A stretch of DNA of 64,000 nucleotides, taken from Pseudoduganella albidiflava. Lineage in GTDB: Bacteria > Pseudomonadota > Gammaproteobacteria > Burkholderiales > Burkholderiaceae_D. Positions 53,098 to 61,861 of this stretch are shown here, in pieces; positions within the stretch are counted from its first letter, which is position 1; every line of letters starts with the position of its first letter. The stretch covers positions 7,192,001-7,256,000 of the forward strand of contig NZ_CP036401.1 in the NCBI RefSeq assembly GCF_004322755.1, in the 5' to 3' direction. Both the position numbers and the translations under genes were made by a program. A model generated the notes under the pieces. It made no database searches, had not been told where the DNA came from, and saw nothing but the letters and a program-made list of their open reading frames with translations.

Positions 53098-53994
53098 ATG
53101 TGGTTCAAGAATCTACAGATCTACCGACTGCCCGCTCCGTGGGCATTCGCTCCCGAAAAACTCGACGAAGCACTGCGTCCGCACTCGTTCACGCCAGCCA
53201 GCAGCAATGAGATGCTGCGCCAGGGCTGGGACTCGCCGCGCGGCAACGGTTCGCTGGTGCACGTGGTGAACCAGCAGATGCTTCTGTTGCTGGGCACCGA
53301 GAAGAAACTGCTGCCGTCGACCGTGGTCAACCAGGTAGCGAAGGCCCGTGCCGCCGAGATGGAAGAACAGCAAGGTTTCGCTCCCGGCAAGAAAGCGATG
53401 AAGGAGCTGAAGGAGCGCGTCCACGACGAACTGCTGCCGCGCGCCTTCACGATCCGCAGCAATGTGTGGACCTGGATCGACCCGGTCAACGGCTGGCTGG
53501 TCGTCGATGCCGCCAGCCCGGCCAAGGCCGACGACGTGATCAAGCTGCTGCTGAAGGCGGTCGACCGCCTGCCGCTGGAAAGCCTGCGCGTGCAGCGCTC
53601 GCCGGTGGGCGTGATGACCGCATGGCTGCAGGAAGACGAAGCGCCGGCCGGCTTCACCGTCGACATGGATACCGAGCTGCGCGCCACCGGCGAGAGCAAG
53701 GCCGCCGTGCGCTACGTGCGCCACACGCTGGAGCCCGAGGAAGTGCGCCGCCACATCGCGGCCGGCAAGCAGTGCACGCGCCTGGCCATGACGTGGGAAA
53801 GCAAGATCTCGTTCGTGCTGACCGAGTCGCTGGCGATCAAGAGCATCAAGCCGCTCGACGTGCTGAAGGAAAACGATGCCGTCACCCGCAATGACGACGA
53901 GCGTTTCGATGGCGATTTCATGCTGATGACGGGCGAACTGTCGCAGCTGCTGAAGGACGTCGTCGAGGCGCTGGGCGGCGAAGCCGCCGCCTGA
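53098..53994 (+). CDS. rdgC: Recombination-associated protein RdgC
   Basis: A 298-residue ring-forming DNA-binding protein that dampens RecA activity and protects replication forks; in Neisseria it also affects pilin variation. The N-terminus [15 protein letters not shown] and the blocks [28 protein letters not shown] and [17 protein letters not shown] are diagnostic of the family. The central and C-terminal parts ([24 protein letters not shown], [15 protein letters not shown]) are intact and the length is normal (about 300). The ATG at 53098 follows the family start exactly. It is followed by the third copy of the 133-bp element. Confidence 0.96.
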   Translation: MWFKNLQIYRLPAPWAFAPEKLDEALRPHSFTPASSNEMLRQGWDSPRGNGSLVHVVNQQMLLLLGTEKKLLPSTVVNQVAKARAAEMEEQQGFAPGKKAMKELKERVHDELLPRAFTIRSNVWTWIDPVNGWLVVDAASPAKADDVIKLLLKAVDRLPLESLRVQRSPVGVMTAWLQEDEAPAGFTVDMDTELRATGESKAAVRYVRHTLEPEEVRRHIAAGKQCTRLAMTWESKISFVLTESLAIKSIKPLDVLKENDAVTRNDDERFDGDFMLMTGELSQLLKDVVEALGGEAAA

Positions 53995-53999
53995 GGGGC

Positions 54000-54132
54000 A
54001 ATGCCGCTTAGATAAGCCCACCCCAAGTGCAAATTCCGGGGTCAGACCCGGCGGGTCTGACCCCAGCCCTTCGCTTTTGGGGTGAATGCATGCGCTTTCA
54101 ATGTGTTGGGTAAAGCTTAATTTAACGCCAGT
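54000..54132 (+). repeat. 133-bp interspersed element, copy C
   Basis: It begins AATGCCGCTTAGATAAGC five bases after the rdgC stop and ends GCTTAATTTAACGCCAGT. The 27-bp central palindrome (54038-54064) is the same as in copy A apart from strand. Most flanking bases also match copy B, for example GCATGCGCTTTCAATGT. Confidence 0.87.
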
Positions 54133-54168
54133 ACCGCCTGAGGGACGTAATAAAAACCAGCAATACTG

Positions 54169-54210
54169 CACGCGTAATACAGCACGCGTAATACAGCACG
54201 CGTAATACAG
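54169..54210 (+). repeat. Three perfect copies of a 14-bp tandem repeat
   Basis: CACGCGTAATACAG at 54169-54182, 54183-54196 and 54197-54210, followed by a partial copy (CACGC) that runs into the terminator stem. It lies between the 133-bp element and the rdgC terminator. Confidence 0.85.
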
Positions 54211-54211
54211 C

Positions 54212-54251
54212 ACGCATGCCCGGGCGCTGACTGCCCGGCATGCGTTTTTTT
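54212..54251 (+). terminator. Rho-independent terminator for rdgC
   Basis: ACGCATGCC and GGCATGCGT arms extended by CGGGC/GCCCG with one bulged base, followed by seven T (54245-54251). It lies ten bases before the stop of the convergent asparaginase-domain gene. Confidence 0.85.
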
Positions 54252-54261
54252 CATCCCGCAA

Positions 54262-54747
54262 CTACCTCGGCTGGAACACGCCCGCCGCACGGTTTTTCTG
54301 CACGTTGTCCCACGCAAAAATACGGCCGTTCATGGCCACGTACACGCCCGCCGGCAGCGCCTGCGCGACGCCGCACGCAAAGCCCAGGTTGAAGAAGGCA
54401 TCGGAACCGTCGATCTCGTAGGGGATCATCGCGCCCGTGAAGACGATCGTCTTGTCGAGTGCGGCGGGGCCCAGCACGGCGGCGGTTTCCTTCATCGTGT
54501 CGGTACCGTGCACGATGACGATGGCCTTCTCCGGCGCGGCCTGGCACGAGGCCAGCACGCGTTCCCGGTCGGCATCCTGCATGTCGAGCGAGTCGAGCAG
54601 GGGCAGCAGTTCCAGCTCGACGGGGGTGGTGATGCGGGCCCGCGCAATGGCGGCGGGGAGGTGGCTGTCGGCGAAGCCCAGCGTGCCGTTCAGTTCGTTG
54701 TAATGCTTGTCGAAAGTACCGCCCGTGGCGATGATGCGCAAAGTCAT
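54262..54747 (-). CDS. Short-form asparaginase-domain protein
   Basis: A 161-residue protein comprising only the N-terminal domain of type I/II L-asparaginases, which are normally near 330 residues. The nucleophile motif ATGGTFD (T11) is at the N-terminus and the second catalytic motif IVIVHGTDTMKET is present with its Thr-Asp. The C-terminal domain that completes the active site in asparaginases is absent, as in other short homologues I recall from Proteobacteria. It could be an independent small amidohydrolase, for instance on other amino-acid amides. No truncation signs (frameshift or downstream remnant) are visible, so the short form is probably natural. Confidence 0.82.
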   Translation of the reverse strand: MTLRIIATGGTFDKHYNELNGTLGFADSHLPAAIARARITTPVELELLPLLDSLDMQDADRERVLASCQAAPEKAIVIVHGTDTMKETAAVLGPAALDKTIVFTGAMIPYEIDGSDAFFNLGFACGVAQALPAGVYVAMNGRIFAWDNVQKNRAAGVFQPR

Positions 54748-54886
54748 GGTGTTTCGTAAAGTGGGTGGCAGAAATGGCCAATGATAGCCTCCACGCGCGC
54801 CGGCAAGTCAACAAAAAAGTTTGTTTGTACTCGGCTGGCAAGTTGCCACGTCGTTGAGTACACTAGTTTTTTTGCCCCCATCAGCC

Positions 54887-55645
54887 ATGTCCGTGAAAGC
54901 GCTCGCCCCGGGAACCGTCATCTTCCACCGCCATCGCGGCTATGGCGTGATCACGGCCGTCAACCTGCTGACGGGCTGGATCGCGGCCCGCTTCGGCAGC
55001 GAGGCACGCACGCTCGACCTGAATCTTTCCACCGATGAAGTGCAGTTCGCCGATGGCGAAGCGATCCTGTTCCGCCGCGCCCCGCCGGACCGCATGCCCC
55101 ACGCGCGGCTGATGGCGATGGTGCGTGCCCTGCACCAGGCCGGCTACCAGCGGCTGTACCTGTATTCGTGGCCGAAACCCTCCGGCCTGCACTGGCGCTG
55201 GCACATGTTCACCGGGCAGCGCGACTGGATGCAGCGCTCCTGGCGCGAGGGCTGGTATGGCTCGGGTGCCGACTACAACGTCAATCCCGTGATGGGCTGG
55301 GGCGACTCGCCCGGCGCCACCACCGAAGAGCTGATCCACGCGCTGGCGCAATTCGACCCGCAGGGGCTGGCGCAGGCGCTGGGCCGCGACGAAGATCACA
55401 CGGCATGGTTCGCCAGCGTGTGCGATGCGCTTCTCCCGGGGTATATGTACAGCCTGCACATGCAGCGTCCGGACGGCGCGCCGCTGACGGACATGCCGCC
55501 GGTGCCCGTGGTTCCCGTTCGCGCCGGGCTGGCGCCGTACAGCGGCCCCGACATTGGCTGGCCGCCGGGCTGGGCCGGCCTGTGGTCGAAGGTGCACGTC
55601 ATGCCGGCGCCGCGCATCAACCTCACCGGCATTCCCGAGGGCTGA
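54887..55645 (+). CDS. Conserved-looking protein of unknown function
   Basis: A 252-residue soluble protein that I do not recognise. It begins with a small beta-rich segment (ALAPGTVIFHRHRGYGVITA, TGWIAARFGSEARTLDL) vaguely like the RNA-polymerase-interacting or KOW-type barrels found in CarD-like proteins, which is only a suggestion. Later it is rich in tryptophan (LHWRWHMFTGQRDWMQRSWR, GWPPGWAGLWSK). No signal peptide or membrane segment. Start at 54887 is chosen because the conserved-looking part begins there; no clear ribosome binding site. It is divergent from the asparaginase-domain gene. Confidence 0.6.
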   Translation: MSVKALAPGTVIFHRHRGYGVITAVNLLTGWIAARFGSEARTLDLNLSTDEVQFADGEAILFRRAPPDRMPHARLMAMVRALHQAGYQRLYLYSWPKPSGLHWRWHMFTGQRDWMQRSWREGWYGSGADYNVNPVMGWGDSPGATTEELIHALAQFDPQGLAQALGRDEDHTAWFASVCDALLPGYMYSLHMQRPDGAPLTDMPPVPVVPVRAGLAPYSGPDIGWPPGWAGLWSKVHVMPAPRINLTGIPEG

Positions 55646-55747
55646 TTCCCGACTGCGGTACGCAGCCTTTACAGGCTTAGCCTTACACGCGCGGATCTCG
55701 CCACCCGGCCGTATCGATGCGGTTCTCGCACGCTCAGCCTTGCGAAC

Positions 55748-56755
55748 TCAGCTTTTAACGCCGCGCACGTTGGTGCGGTAGTCCGGGTTCAGGATCGTGC
55801 CGCATTGCCCGTCGAAGAAATCGACCAGGTTGCGGAAGGCGTGGCTGAAGTACAGCTCGTAGCTATCCTTTTCCACGTAGCCGAGGTGCGGCGTGGCCAG
55901 CACGTGCGGCATGCGTAGCAGGATGGAGTCGGCGGGCAGCGGTTCGTTCTCGAATACGTCCAGCGCGGCGGCGCCCGGGCGGCCGGAACGCAGTGCCCCT
56001 TCCAGCGCGCCCTCGGCCACCAGTTCGGCGCGGCTGGTGTTGACGAACAGCGCGGTCGGCTTCATCCGGGCCAGGTCGTCCGCCGTGACGATGCCGCGCG
56101 TGGCGTCGGCCAGGCGCAGGTGCAGGGTCAGCACATCCGCTTCCTCGAAGAATGCCGCGCGGGACTCGGCGGCCCGGCACCCATCGGCGGTGGCGCGGGC
56201 GCGGCTGTCGGCGCTGCCCCAGACCAGCACGTCCATGCCGAAGGCCTTGCCGTAGCCTGCCAGCAGCTTGCCGATCTTGCCGTAACCCCAGATGGCCAGG
56301 GTGCGTCCGTTCAATACCGTGCCGAGGGTATTGAAGGGCTGGCTGGTCGACACGGTTTGCCACGTGCCTTCCTTCAGGTGCGAGGCATACGGCACGATCT
56401 TGCGCTGGGCCGCCATGATCAGCGCCCACGTCAGCTCGGCCGGGGCCACCGGCGAACCGGTACCTTCCGCGATCGCAATGCCGAACTCGGTGGCGGCAGC
56501 CACGTCGATATGCCCGCTCACTTTCCCTGTTTGCGATATCAATTTGAGGTTCGGCAACTTGGCCAGCAAGGCGCGGTTGAGCTGGGTCCGCTCGCGGATC
56601 AGCACCAGCGCATCGAATGGCGCCAACCGGGCCACCAGCTGGCCGAGCCCGCGCGTGGAGTGATTGAATACTTTTACGTCATGACTGTCGAGAAGTGAAA
56701 AGCAGTCCAGTTCGCGCACGGCATCCTGGTAATCGTCGAGTATGGCAATTTTCAT
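55748..56755 (-). CDS. D-2-hydroxyacid dehydrogenase family protein
   Basis: A 335-residue NAD(P)-dependent oxidoreductase. The nucleotide-binding loop appears as LAIWGYGKIGKLLAGYGKAF, unusual in having WGYGKIG instead of GLGxIG. The catalytic region shows LHLRLADATRGIV, then FVNTSRAELVAEGAL with the arginine, DVFENEPLP with the acidic residue, and ATPHLGYVEKDSYEL with the histidine. The N-terminal substrate domain contains LIRERTQLNRALLAKLPNLK. The expected reaction is interconversion of a 2-keto acid and a D-2-hydroxy acid; glyoxylate, phosphoglycerate or similar substrates are possible. It stands alone, divergent from pckG. Confidence 0.9.
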   Translation of the reverse strand: MKIAILDDYQDAVRELDCFSLLDSHDVKVFNHSTRGLGQLVARLAPFDALVLIRERTQLNRALLAKLPNLKLISQTGKVSGHIDVAAATEFGIAIAEGTGSPVAPAELTWALIMAAQRKIVPYASHLKEGTWQTVSTSQPFNTLGTVLNGRTLAIWGYGKIGKLLAGYGKAFGMDVLVWGSADSRARATADGCRAAESRAAFFEEADVLTLHLRLADATRGIVTADDLARMKPTALFVNTSRAELVAEGALEGALRSGRPGAAALDVFENEPLPADSILLRMPHVLATPHLGYVEKDSYELYFSHAFRNLVDFFDGQCGTILNPDYRTNVRGVKS

Positions 56756-57206
56756 GGGAGTTAGATGAAATTCCTTTTGAATTAGTAGCTAGTTAACGAG
56801 ATTGTGAATATCTCAAATAGCTTACTACTTTAGTCAACCATTTTTCCTACATTTTTGTCGGAAAGCCGAAAGGGCAGGTGTACAATCGATCACGCCGTTG
56901 AGCGCCATGCATGCGCTCCGGCAATTATTCGTTCCTTCTCCTGTAGCAGCGCTAACAATCAACGTCGAATTCACGCCGCATCCGATGCGAATTTATTGTG
57001 GATCCACGTTGAAAAGCGCCAGGAGCGCGCCCTCGATCTTGCCCATCTGGCAATCGGGCGCACTGACAGACCGCCGTGCATCGCCGCGCATTCTTACCTG
57101 ATGGATGCGGTTCCGGGCGAGCTAGCCAAAAGCTGACGACGATCCTGCCGCCGGGACAATTCCGCGGGACGAGACAGAATTCTTAATTGGCATTGGAGGT
57201 AGTACC
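56756..57206. other. 451-bp divergent intergenic region before pckG
   Basis: No gene is supported. The first 120 bases are AT-rich and probably hold the promoter of the dehydrogenase. A TACAAT at 56881-56886 could be a -10 box for pckG, but the best -35 candidate (TTGTCG) is 20 bases away, so I do not call a promoter. GGAGG lies before the pckG start. The rest shows no repeats or hairpins. Confidence 0.4.
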
Positions 57207-59072
57207 ATGAACCAACCCCTGATGGAGGGCGTTGCCGCGATGAACGCACCAGCTTACATCAAACATCAAAAGCTGATCAATTGGGTGGCCGAAGTGGCCG
57301 CGCTGACGAAGCCCGATCGCATCTACTGGTGCGACGGCTCGCAGGAAGAGTATGACCGCCTGTGCGCCGAGATGGTAGCCGCGGGCACGATGAAAAAACT
57401 GAACGAGGCCAAGCGGCCGAATTCCTACCTGGCGTGCTCGGATCCTACCGACGTGGCACGTGTCGAAGACCGCACCTTCATCTGCTCGGCAAAGAAGGAA
57501 GACGCCGGCCCTACCAACAACTGGATCGACCCGAATGAAATGCGCGGCACGCTGAACGGCCTGTTCGACGGCGCCATGGTCGGCCGCACGCTGTACGTGG
57601 TGCCGTTCTCGATGGGCCCGCTGGGTTCGCCGATCGCGCACATCGGCGTCGAACTGTCCGACTCGCCTTACGTGGCCGTCAACATGCGCATCATGACGCG
57701 CATGGGCAAGGCCGTGTACGACGTGCTGGGCGAGAACGGCGATTTCGTGCCGTGCGTGCACACCGTGGGCGCGCCGCTGGCTGCCGGCCAGAAGGATGTG
57801 CCATGGCCATGCAACAAGACCAAGTACATCGTGCATTTCCCGGAAACCCGTGAAATCTGGTCCTACGGTTCCGGCTACGGCGGCAACGCGCTGCTGGGCA
57901 AGAAATGCTTTGCGCTGCGCATCGCGTCGAACATGGGTTACCAGGAAGCGCAGCAGGGCGGCAAGGGCTGGCTGGCCGAACACATGCTGATCCTGGGCGT
58001 GGAATCGCCGGAAGGCAAGAAGCACTACGTGGCGGCGGCGTTCCCGTCCGCGTGCGGCAAGACCAACTTCGCCATGCTGATTCCGCCGGCCACCTTCAAG
58101 GGCTGGAAGATCACCACGATCGGCGACGACATCGCCTGGATCAAGCCGGGTGCCGATGGCCGCCTGTATGCGATCAATCCGGAAGCGGGCTACTTCGGCG
58201 TGGCGCCGGGCACCAACGAGAAGACCAACTTCAACTGCATGGCTTCGCTGAAGGAAAACGTCATCTTCACCAACGTGGCGCTGACCGACGACGGCGATGT
58301 GTGGTGGGAAGGCATGACCAAGGAAGCGCCTGCGCACCTGGTCGACTGGCAGGGCAAGGACTGGACGCCGGCATCGGGCACCAAGGCCGCGCACCCGAAC
58401 GCGCGCTTCACCGTGTCCGCCGTGCAGAACCCGGTGATCGACCCGGCGTGGGACGATCCGGCCGGCGTGCCGATCTCGGCCTTCATCTTCGGCGGCCGCC
58501 GTTCCACCACGGTGCCGCTGGCCACCGAGGCGCGCGACTGGGTCGAAGGCGTGTACATGGCCGCGACCATGGGTTCGGAAACCACCGCCGCCGCCGCTGG
58601 CCAGATGGGCGTGGTGCGCCGCGATCCGTTCGCGATGCTGCCGTTCATCGGCTACAACATGAGCGAGTACTTCCAGCACTGGCTGGACCTTGGCAAGAAG
58701 GTGTCGGCCACCAACCCGGCCGCGCTGCCCAAGATCTTCTGCGTCAACTGGTTCCGCACCGACGAGCATGGCCACTTCGTGTGGCCTGGCTTCGGCGACA
58801 ACATGCGCGTGCTGAAGTGGATGCTGGAACGCATCGAAGGCACGGCCGGCGGCATCGAAACGCTGTTCGGCACCACGCCGCGCTATGGCGACCTGCACTG
58901 GGACGGCATTCCGTTCTCGCCGGAAGAATTCGAGACGATCACGTCGATCGACAAGGATGCCTGGCGCGAAGAACTGAAGCTGCACACCGAACTGTTCGAC
59001 AAGCTGGCCTACCGCCTGCCGGAAGAGCTGCTGGCCAACAAGGCCAAGCTGGAGCAGCGCCTGGGCGGCTGA
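57207..59072 (+). CDS. pckG: Phosphoenolpyruvate carboxykinase (GTP)
   Basis: A 621-residue enzyme converting oxaloacetate and GTP to phosphoenolpyruvate, carbon dioxide and GDP, the first step of gluconeogenesis. GTP-class features: the P-loop-like kinase-1a motif [10 protein letters not shown] with reactive C283 and K285, the metal/substrate region [16 protein letters not shown], the kinase-2 motif IGDDIAWI, and [18 protein letters not shown] lies eight bases before the ATG. A second in-frame ATG eleven codons on is an alternative start. It is monocistronic with a strong terminator. Use of the GTP enzyme rather than the ATP form is usual in Burkholderiales. Confidence 0.97.
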   Translation: MNQPLMEGVAAMNAPAYIKHQKLINWVAEVAALTKPDRIYWCDGSQEEYDRLCAEMVAAGTMKKLNEAKRPNSYLACSDPTDVARVEDRTFICSAKKEDAGPTNNWIDPNEMRGTLNGLFDGAMVGRTLYVVPFSMGPLGSPIAHIGVELSDSPYVAVNMRIMTRMGKAVYDVLGENGDFVPCVHTVGAPLAAGQKDVPWPCNKTKYIVHFPETREIWSYGSGYGGNALLGKKCFALRIASNMGYQEAQQGGKGWLAEHMLILGVESPEGKKHYVAAAFPSACGKTNFAMLIPPATFKGWKITTIGDDIAWIKPGADGRLYAINPEAGYFGVAPGTNEKTNFNCMASLKENVIFTNVALTDDGDVWWEGMTKEAPAHLVDWQGKDWTPASGTKAAHPNARFTVSAVQNPVIDPAWDDPAGVPISAFIFGGRRSTTVPLATEARDWVEGVYMAATMGSETTAAAAGQMGVVRRDPFAMLPFIGYNMSEYFQHWLDLGKKVSATNPAALPKIFCVNWFRTDEHGHFVWPGFGDNMRVLKWMLERIEGTAGGIETLFGTTPRYGDLHWDGIPFSPEEFETITSIDKDAWREELKLHTELFDKLAYRLPEELLANKAKLEQRLGG

Positions 59073-59103
59073 TCCCGCGCCAGTTCAAGGCTTGATGCGT
59101 TGA

Positions 59104-59134
59104 AGCGCGCGCCGCAAGGTGCGCGCTTTTTTTT
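59104..59134 (+). terminator. Rho-independent terminator of pckG
   Basis: AGCGCGC (59104-59110) and GCGCGCT (59121-59127) around a ten-base loop, followed by an uninterrupted run of T to 59134. It starts 31 bp after the pckG stop. Confidence 0.9.
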
Positions 59135-59193
59135 CGCCGTCCCGACAGCGCCTGTTCCGGAACGGCGCGCCCTTTGTCGGGCAGGCCCTTGAT

Positions 59194-59261
59194 CGTTCGA
59201 GCCCCTTTAGCGTTCAGGCCCCTTTAGCGTTCAGGCCCCCTTATCGTTCAGGCCCCTTTAG
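59194..59261 (+). repeat. Four tandem copies of a 17-bp repeat
   Basis: Units of CGTTCAGGCCCCTTTAG at 59194, 59211, 59228 and 59245, each 17 bp, the second and fourth perfect and the others with one to three changes. A decayed fifth unit follows and CGTTCAGG-like words continue to about 59300, up to the stop of the convergent gene. No gene in 59135-59295. Confidence 0.85.
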
Positions 59262-59295
59262 CGTTCAGTCCCTGCCGTTAGTGCCTCCTTGTTGT

Positions 59296-60276
59296 TCAGG
59301 CCCCCTTCGACGCCGCCTCCGCGCGGGAGCGTATCAGGCCCAGGATCGACCCGTGGAAATCGTGCAGCACCATCTTGCCCCACAGGTTTCCATACAGCTT
59401 GAGCTGGGAGCGGTTGGCGAAACGGGTGCGCAAGGTCAGCAGGGTGCCGCCATCGCTGGTGCGGGCCAGGTCATAGCCCCCATCGATCACGGTGAAATAT
59501 TCGCCGCCCATTTCCACATGGCGATCCAGTGCGTCGCGCGGAATCGAGCCGGGCGGGATATGGAAACGGTAATGCATCGCATACGGCCGGTTCCAGGTCG
59601 TGATCACTTCCTCGAAGCGCACGTTCTTCTCCCAGCGGGAAATCCGCACGGCGCCGCTTCCTTCGCCATGCATGTCCGCCGCCACCGGCCTTGGCAGCCC
59701 GATCAGGTGAAGGAAGGAAAAGCCCAGTTCGTCCGGACGGATATCGCGCACCTGCGCCAGCTGGTCGAAGACGATTTCCGGCGGGGCAGCGATGCGGATC
59801 GAGTCGACGATCACCTGTTCGCTCTGCACGGGGTCTTGCGCGGCTTCGAACGGCCCGGCCAGCAAGGGCAGGATCGCAAAGGCGGAAAGCGTGCCGCGCG
59901 AGGCCATGCCGCGATGGATGAACCAGCGTGCCACGGCCCCGCCGATCATGGCGGCAACGAAATACACGGGCGCCACAAGGACCAGGCAGATGATGCCTTC
60001 CAGGAAAAGCACCAGCATCGCCAGCAGGAACCACATCATCGCGTGGGCGGATACGCGCAGGGCCTGGCCCACTGTGATGCGCTGCTCGCCGCCCATCATG
60101 AATACTGCCAGCGCGCCCACGCACAAAGGTGCCACCACGAGGAAGGCAGTCGAGACGATCTCCAGGACGCCATCCAGGAGCTCCCAGGTGAACATCAGCC
60201 GCAGCGTCAGGCCGTACAGTGCGCCGGTGGCCAGCGGCATGAGAAGACGTTTGTTATCGGAAAACCGGGTAATCAT
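59296..60276 (-). CDS. Membrane protein with C-terminal SRPBCC domain
   Basis: A 326-residue protein of two parts. The N-terminal half has four or five membrane helices (LATGALYGLTLRLMF; FLVVAPLCVGALAVFMM; AHAMMWFLLAMLVLFLEGII; VYFVAAMIGGAVARWF). The C-terminal half is a soluble SRPBCC/polyketide-cyclase-like domain (VDSIRIAAPPEIVFDQLAQV, MHYRFHIPPGSIPRDALDRH, LLTLRTRFANRSQLKLYGNL). The ATG at 60276 begins the first hydrophobic region; the longer open frame upstream overlaps the divergent ankyrin gene. This fusion could couple a bound lipid or other ligand to a membrane process; function unknown. Confidence 0.72.
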   Translation of the reverse strand: MITRFSDNKRLLMPLATGALYGLTLRLMFTWELLDGVLEIVSTAFLVVAPLCVGALAVFMMGGEQRITVGQALRVSAHAMMWFLLAMLVLFLEGIICLVLVAPVYFVAAMIGGAVARWFIHRGMASRGTLSAFAILPLLAGPFEAAQDPVQSEQVIVDSIRIAAPPEIVFDQLAQVRDIRPDELGFSFLHLIGLPRPVAADMHGEGSGAVRISRWEKNVRFEEVITTWNRPYAMHYRFHIPPGSIPRDALDRHVEMGGEYFTVIDGGYDLARTSDGGTLLTLRTRFANRSQLKLYGNLWGKMVLHDFHGSILGLIRSRAEAASKGA

Positions 60277-60387
60277 CGTGGCTGGACAAAAAGTGACATT
60301 TTCGCACGCAACGATTCCTTCCCTGAAGAGAAGCGAACAGCGGATGCCTGAGGTAATATCCGGCAACCGATTACACAGGGAGCAATC

Positions 60388-60930
60388 ATGCAAGGCCACG
60401 AATCCCAGCGTCCGCCCGCGGACGCCAGCCAGATCGACGACGAAACCCTCGCCTTTGCCCGCAAGGTCTTCCAGATGGCGCGGGGTGGCGAAACGGCGGA
60501 GCTGGCCACCCTGCTGTCCCAGGGCATGCCGGCCAACCTGCGCAACGAGCGCGGCGACAGCCTGCTGATGCTGGCCAGCTACAACGGCCACCCGGAGACG
60601 ACGCAGGTGCTGCTGGAGCACGGTGCCGATCCTGAATTGCAGAACGACGCCGGCCAGAGCCCGCTGATGGGCGCCGCCTTCAAGGGCGACCTCGCGATCG
60701 CCACGCTGCTGCTCGACGGTGGCGCGCGGCCCGACGGCCCGGGCCGCGATGGCAAGACCCCGCTGATGTTCGCCGCGATGTTCAACCGTGTCGACCTTGC
60801 GCGCATGCTGATCGAACGGGGCGCCGATCCCTTCGCTGTCGATGCCGCCGGCGTGTCGAGCCTGGATGCGGCGAGAAAAATGGGCGCGGCCGACACCGCG
60901 GCATTGCTGGAATCGCTGCCGGCACGATAA
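60388..60930 (+). CDS. Ankyrin repeat protein
   Basis: A 180-residue cytoplasmic protein. After a helical N-terminal region (ETLAFARKVFQMARGGETAE) come about four ankyrin repeats: GDSLLMLASYNGHPETTQVL, QSPLMGAAFKGDLAIATLLL, KTPLMFAAMFNRVDLARMLI and VSSLDAARKMGAADTAALLE, with LLExGADP-type turns between them. No signal peptide. Such small ankyrin proteins serve as protein-interaction modules, often paired with catalases or other stress proteins, but no partner is adjacent here. GGGAG precedes the ATG. A palindromic terminator-like sequence follows. Confidence 0.9.
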   Translation: MQGHESQRPPADASQIDDETLAFARKVFQMARGGETAELATLLSQGMPANLRNERGDSLLMLASYNGHPETTQVLLEHGADPELQNDAGQSPLMGAAFKGDLAIATLLLDGGARPDGPGRDGKTPLMFAAMFNRVDLARMLIERGADPFAVDAAGVSSLDAARKMGAADTAALLESLPAR

Positions 60931-60947
60931 AGCAGGAATGTTTCCTC

Positions 60948-60972
60948 AAAAATGGGGTCCGTCCCCATTTTT
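60948..60972. terminator. Bidirectional terminator-like palindrome
   Basis: AAAAATGGGG (60948-60957) and CCCCATTTTT (60963-60972) around TCCGT. It lies between the 3' ends of the ankyrin and ZIP genes and could terminate both. The following GTCCCC-ATTTTT-GGCAAC word resembles the motif at 16911-16930 next to 133-bp copy A, so it may also be a family of short repeats. Confidence 0.65.
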
Positions 60973-61005
60973 CCGGCAACTTTTCGTGATGCGAGCGCGG
61001 CGCCG

Positions 61006-61761
61006 TCATGCGCCGCCCAGCTTGGAGAGCGCAAAGGCGGCCAGGAAGCCGGCCACGGTGATCAGGCCGGCGTAGTCATGCGCTTCCTCGAACGCTTCGG
61101 GGATCATCGTGTCGACCAGCATGGCCAGGATCGCGCCTGCCGCGACCGCGGTTGTGGCGGCCACCACGGCCGGCGAGAAGCGCTGGAATACCGTGTAGCC
61201 GACCAGCGCCGCGGCGCCCGATGCAAGCGCGATGCCACCCCAGATGCCGAAGATATAGCCCACCGAACGGCCGGCGCGCTTCATGCCGGCGGCACTGGAC
61301 AGCCCTTCCGGGATATTCGACAGGAAAATGGCCGCGACCGTGACGGTGCTGACGGCGCCGCCTTTCAGCAGCGACAGGCCGATGACGATCGATTCCGGTA
61401 TCCCGTCCATCAGCGCGCCGAGCGCCAGCGCAAGGCCGTTGCCTTCGTCCGCCTGCCGCCCGCTGGAGCGCTTGCGGTGCTTGGCGCCGAACGATGCCAG
61501 TACCCGGTTGGCCGCCGTGAAGACGATGGCGCCGCCCAGGAAGCCGATCGCGGTGGCATTGAACCCGCCCTGGCGGAACGCTTCTTCCATCAGGTCGAAC
61601 GACAAGGCCGAGATCAGCACGCCACTGCCGAATGCCATGATGGCGGCGATCAGCCGCTGCGGTACCCGCATCCAGTAGCCGGCGGCGGCCCCCAGCAGCA
61701 GTGCCGCGCCCGCCACCAACCCCCAGAAACCGGCCTGGGCCCACAATGCGATACCGTCCAT
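61006..61761 (-). CDS. ZIP family metal transporter
   Basis: A 251-residue inner-membrane protein with about seven or eight hydrophobic segments. The metal-path helices carry GALMDGIPESIVIGLSL and FLSNIPEGLSSAAGM, the characteristic paired motifs of ZIP transporters; in the first, the usual histidine is replaced by aspartate (MDGIPES). A short hydrophilic loop (GAKHRKRSSGRQADEGNG) separates helices 3 and 4. The expected role is uptake of zinc, iron or a related divalent metal. The ATG at 61761 has GGGAGGAA just upstream. It is divergent from the TetR gene with the operator-like palindrome between them. Confidence 0.86.
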   Translation of the reverse strand: MDGIALWAQAGFWGLVAGAALLLGAAAGYWMRVPQRLIAAIMAFGSGVLISALSFDLMEEAFRQGGFNATAIGFLGGAIVFTAANRVLASFGAKHRKRSSGRQADEGNGLALALGALMDGIPESIVIGLSLLKGGAVSTVTVAAIFLSNIPEGLSSAAGMKRAGRSVGYIFGIWGGIALASGAAALVGYTVFQRFSPAVVAATTAVAAGAILAMLVDTMIPEAFEEAHDYAGLITVAGFLAAFALSKLGGA

Positions 61762-61861
61762 GTTCCTCCCTGTTGTGTGGCCAGGCTCGATTGTCGGATC
61801 ATTCACGCGCTCGTGGCGTCCGGCAGGCAGCGGCGTGGTTCTTCGCAGCTTTTCCTTGTTG

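Noticed and set aside
56855..56886. Sigma-70 promoter for pckG (TTGTCG / TACAAT)
   Set aside because: The spacer is 20 bases, too long for a confident call, and no better -35 box was found.
56855..57136. 93-codon plus-strand frame before pckG
   Set aside because: No ribosome binding site or recognisable sequence; lies in a promoter-type region.
8275..59261. CRISPR array suggested by the several tandem repeats
   Set aside because: The repeats are 14-20 bp units joined head to tail with no unique spacers, and no cas genes are present.
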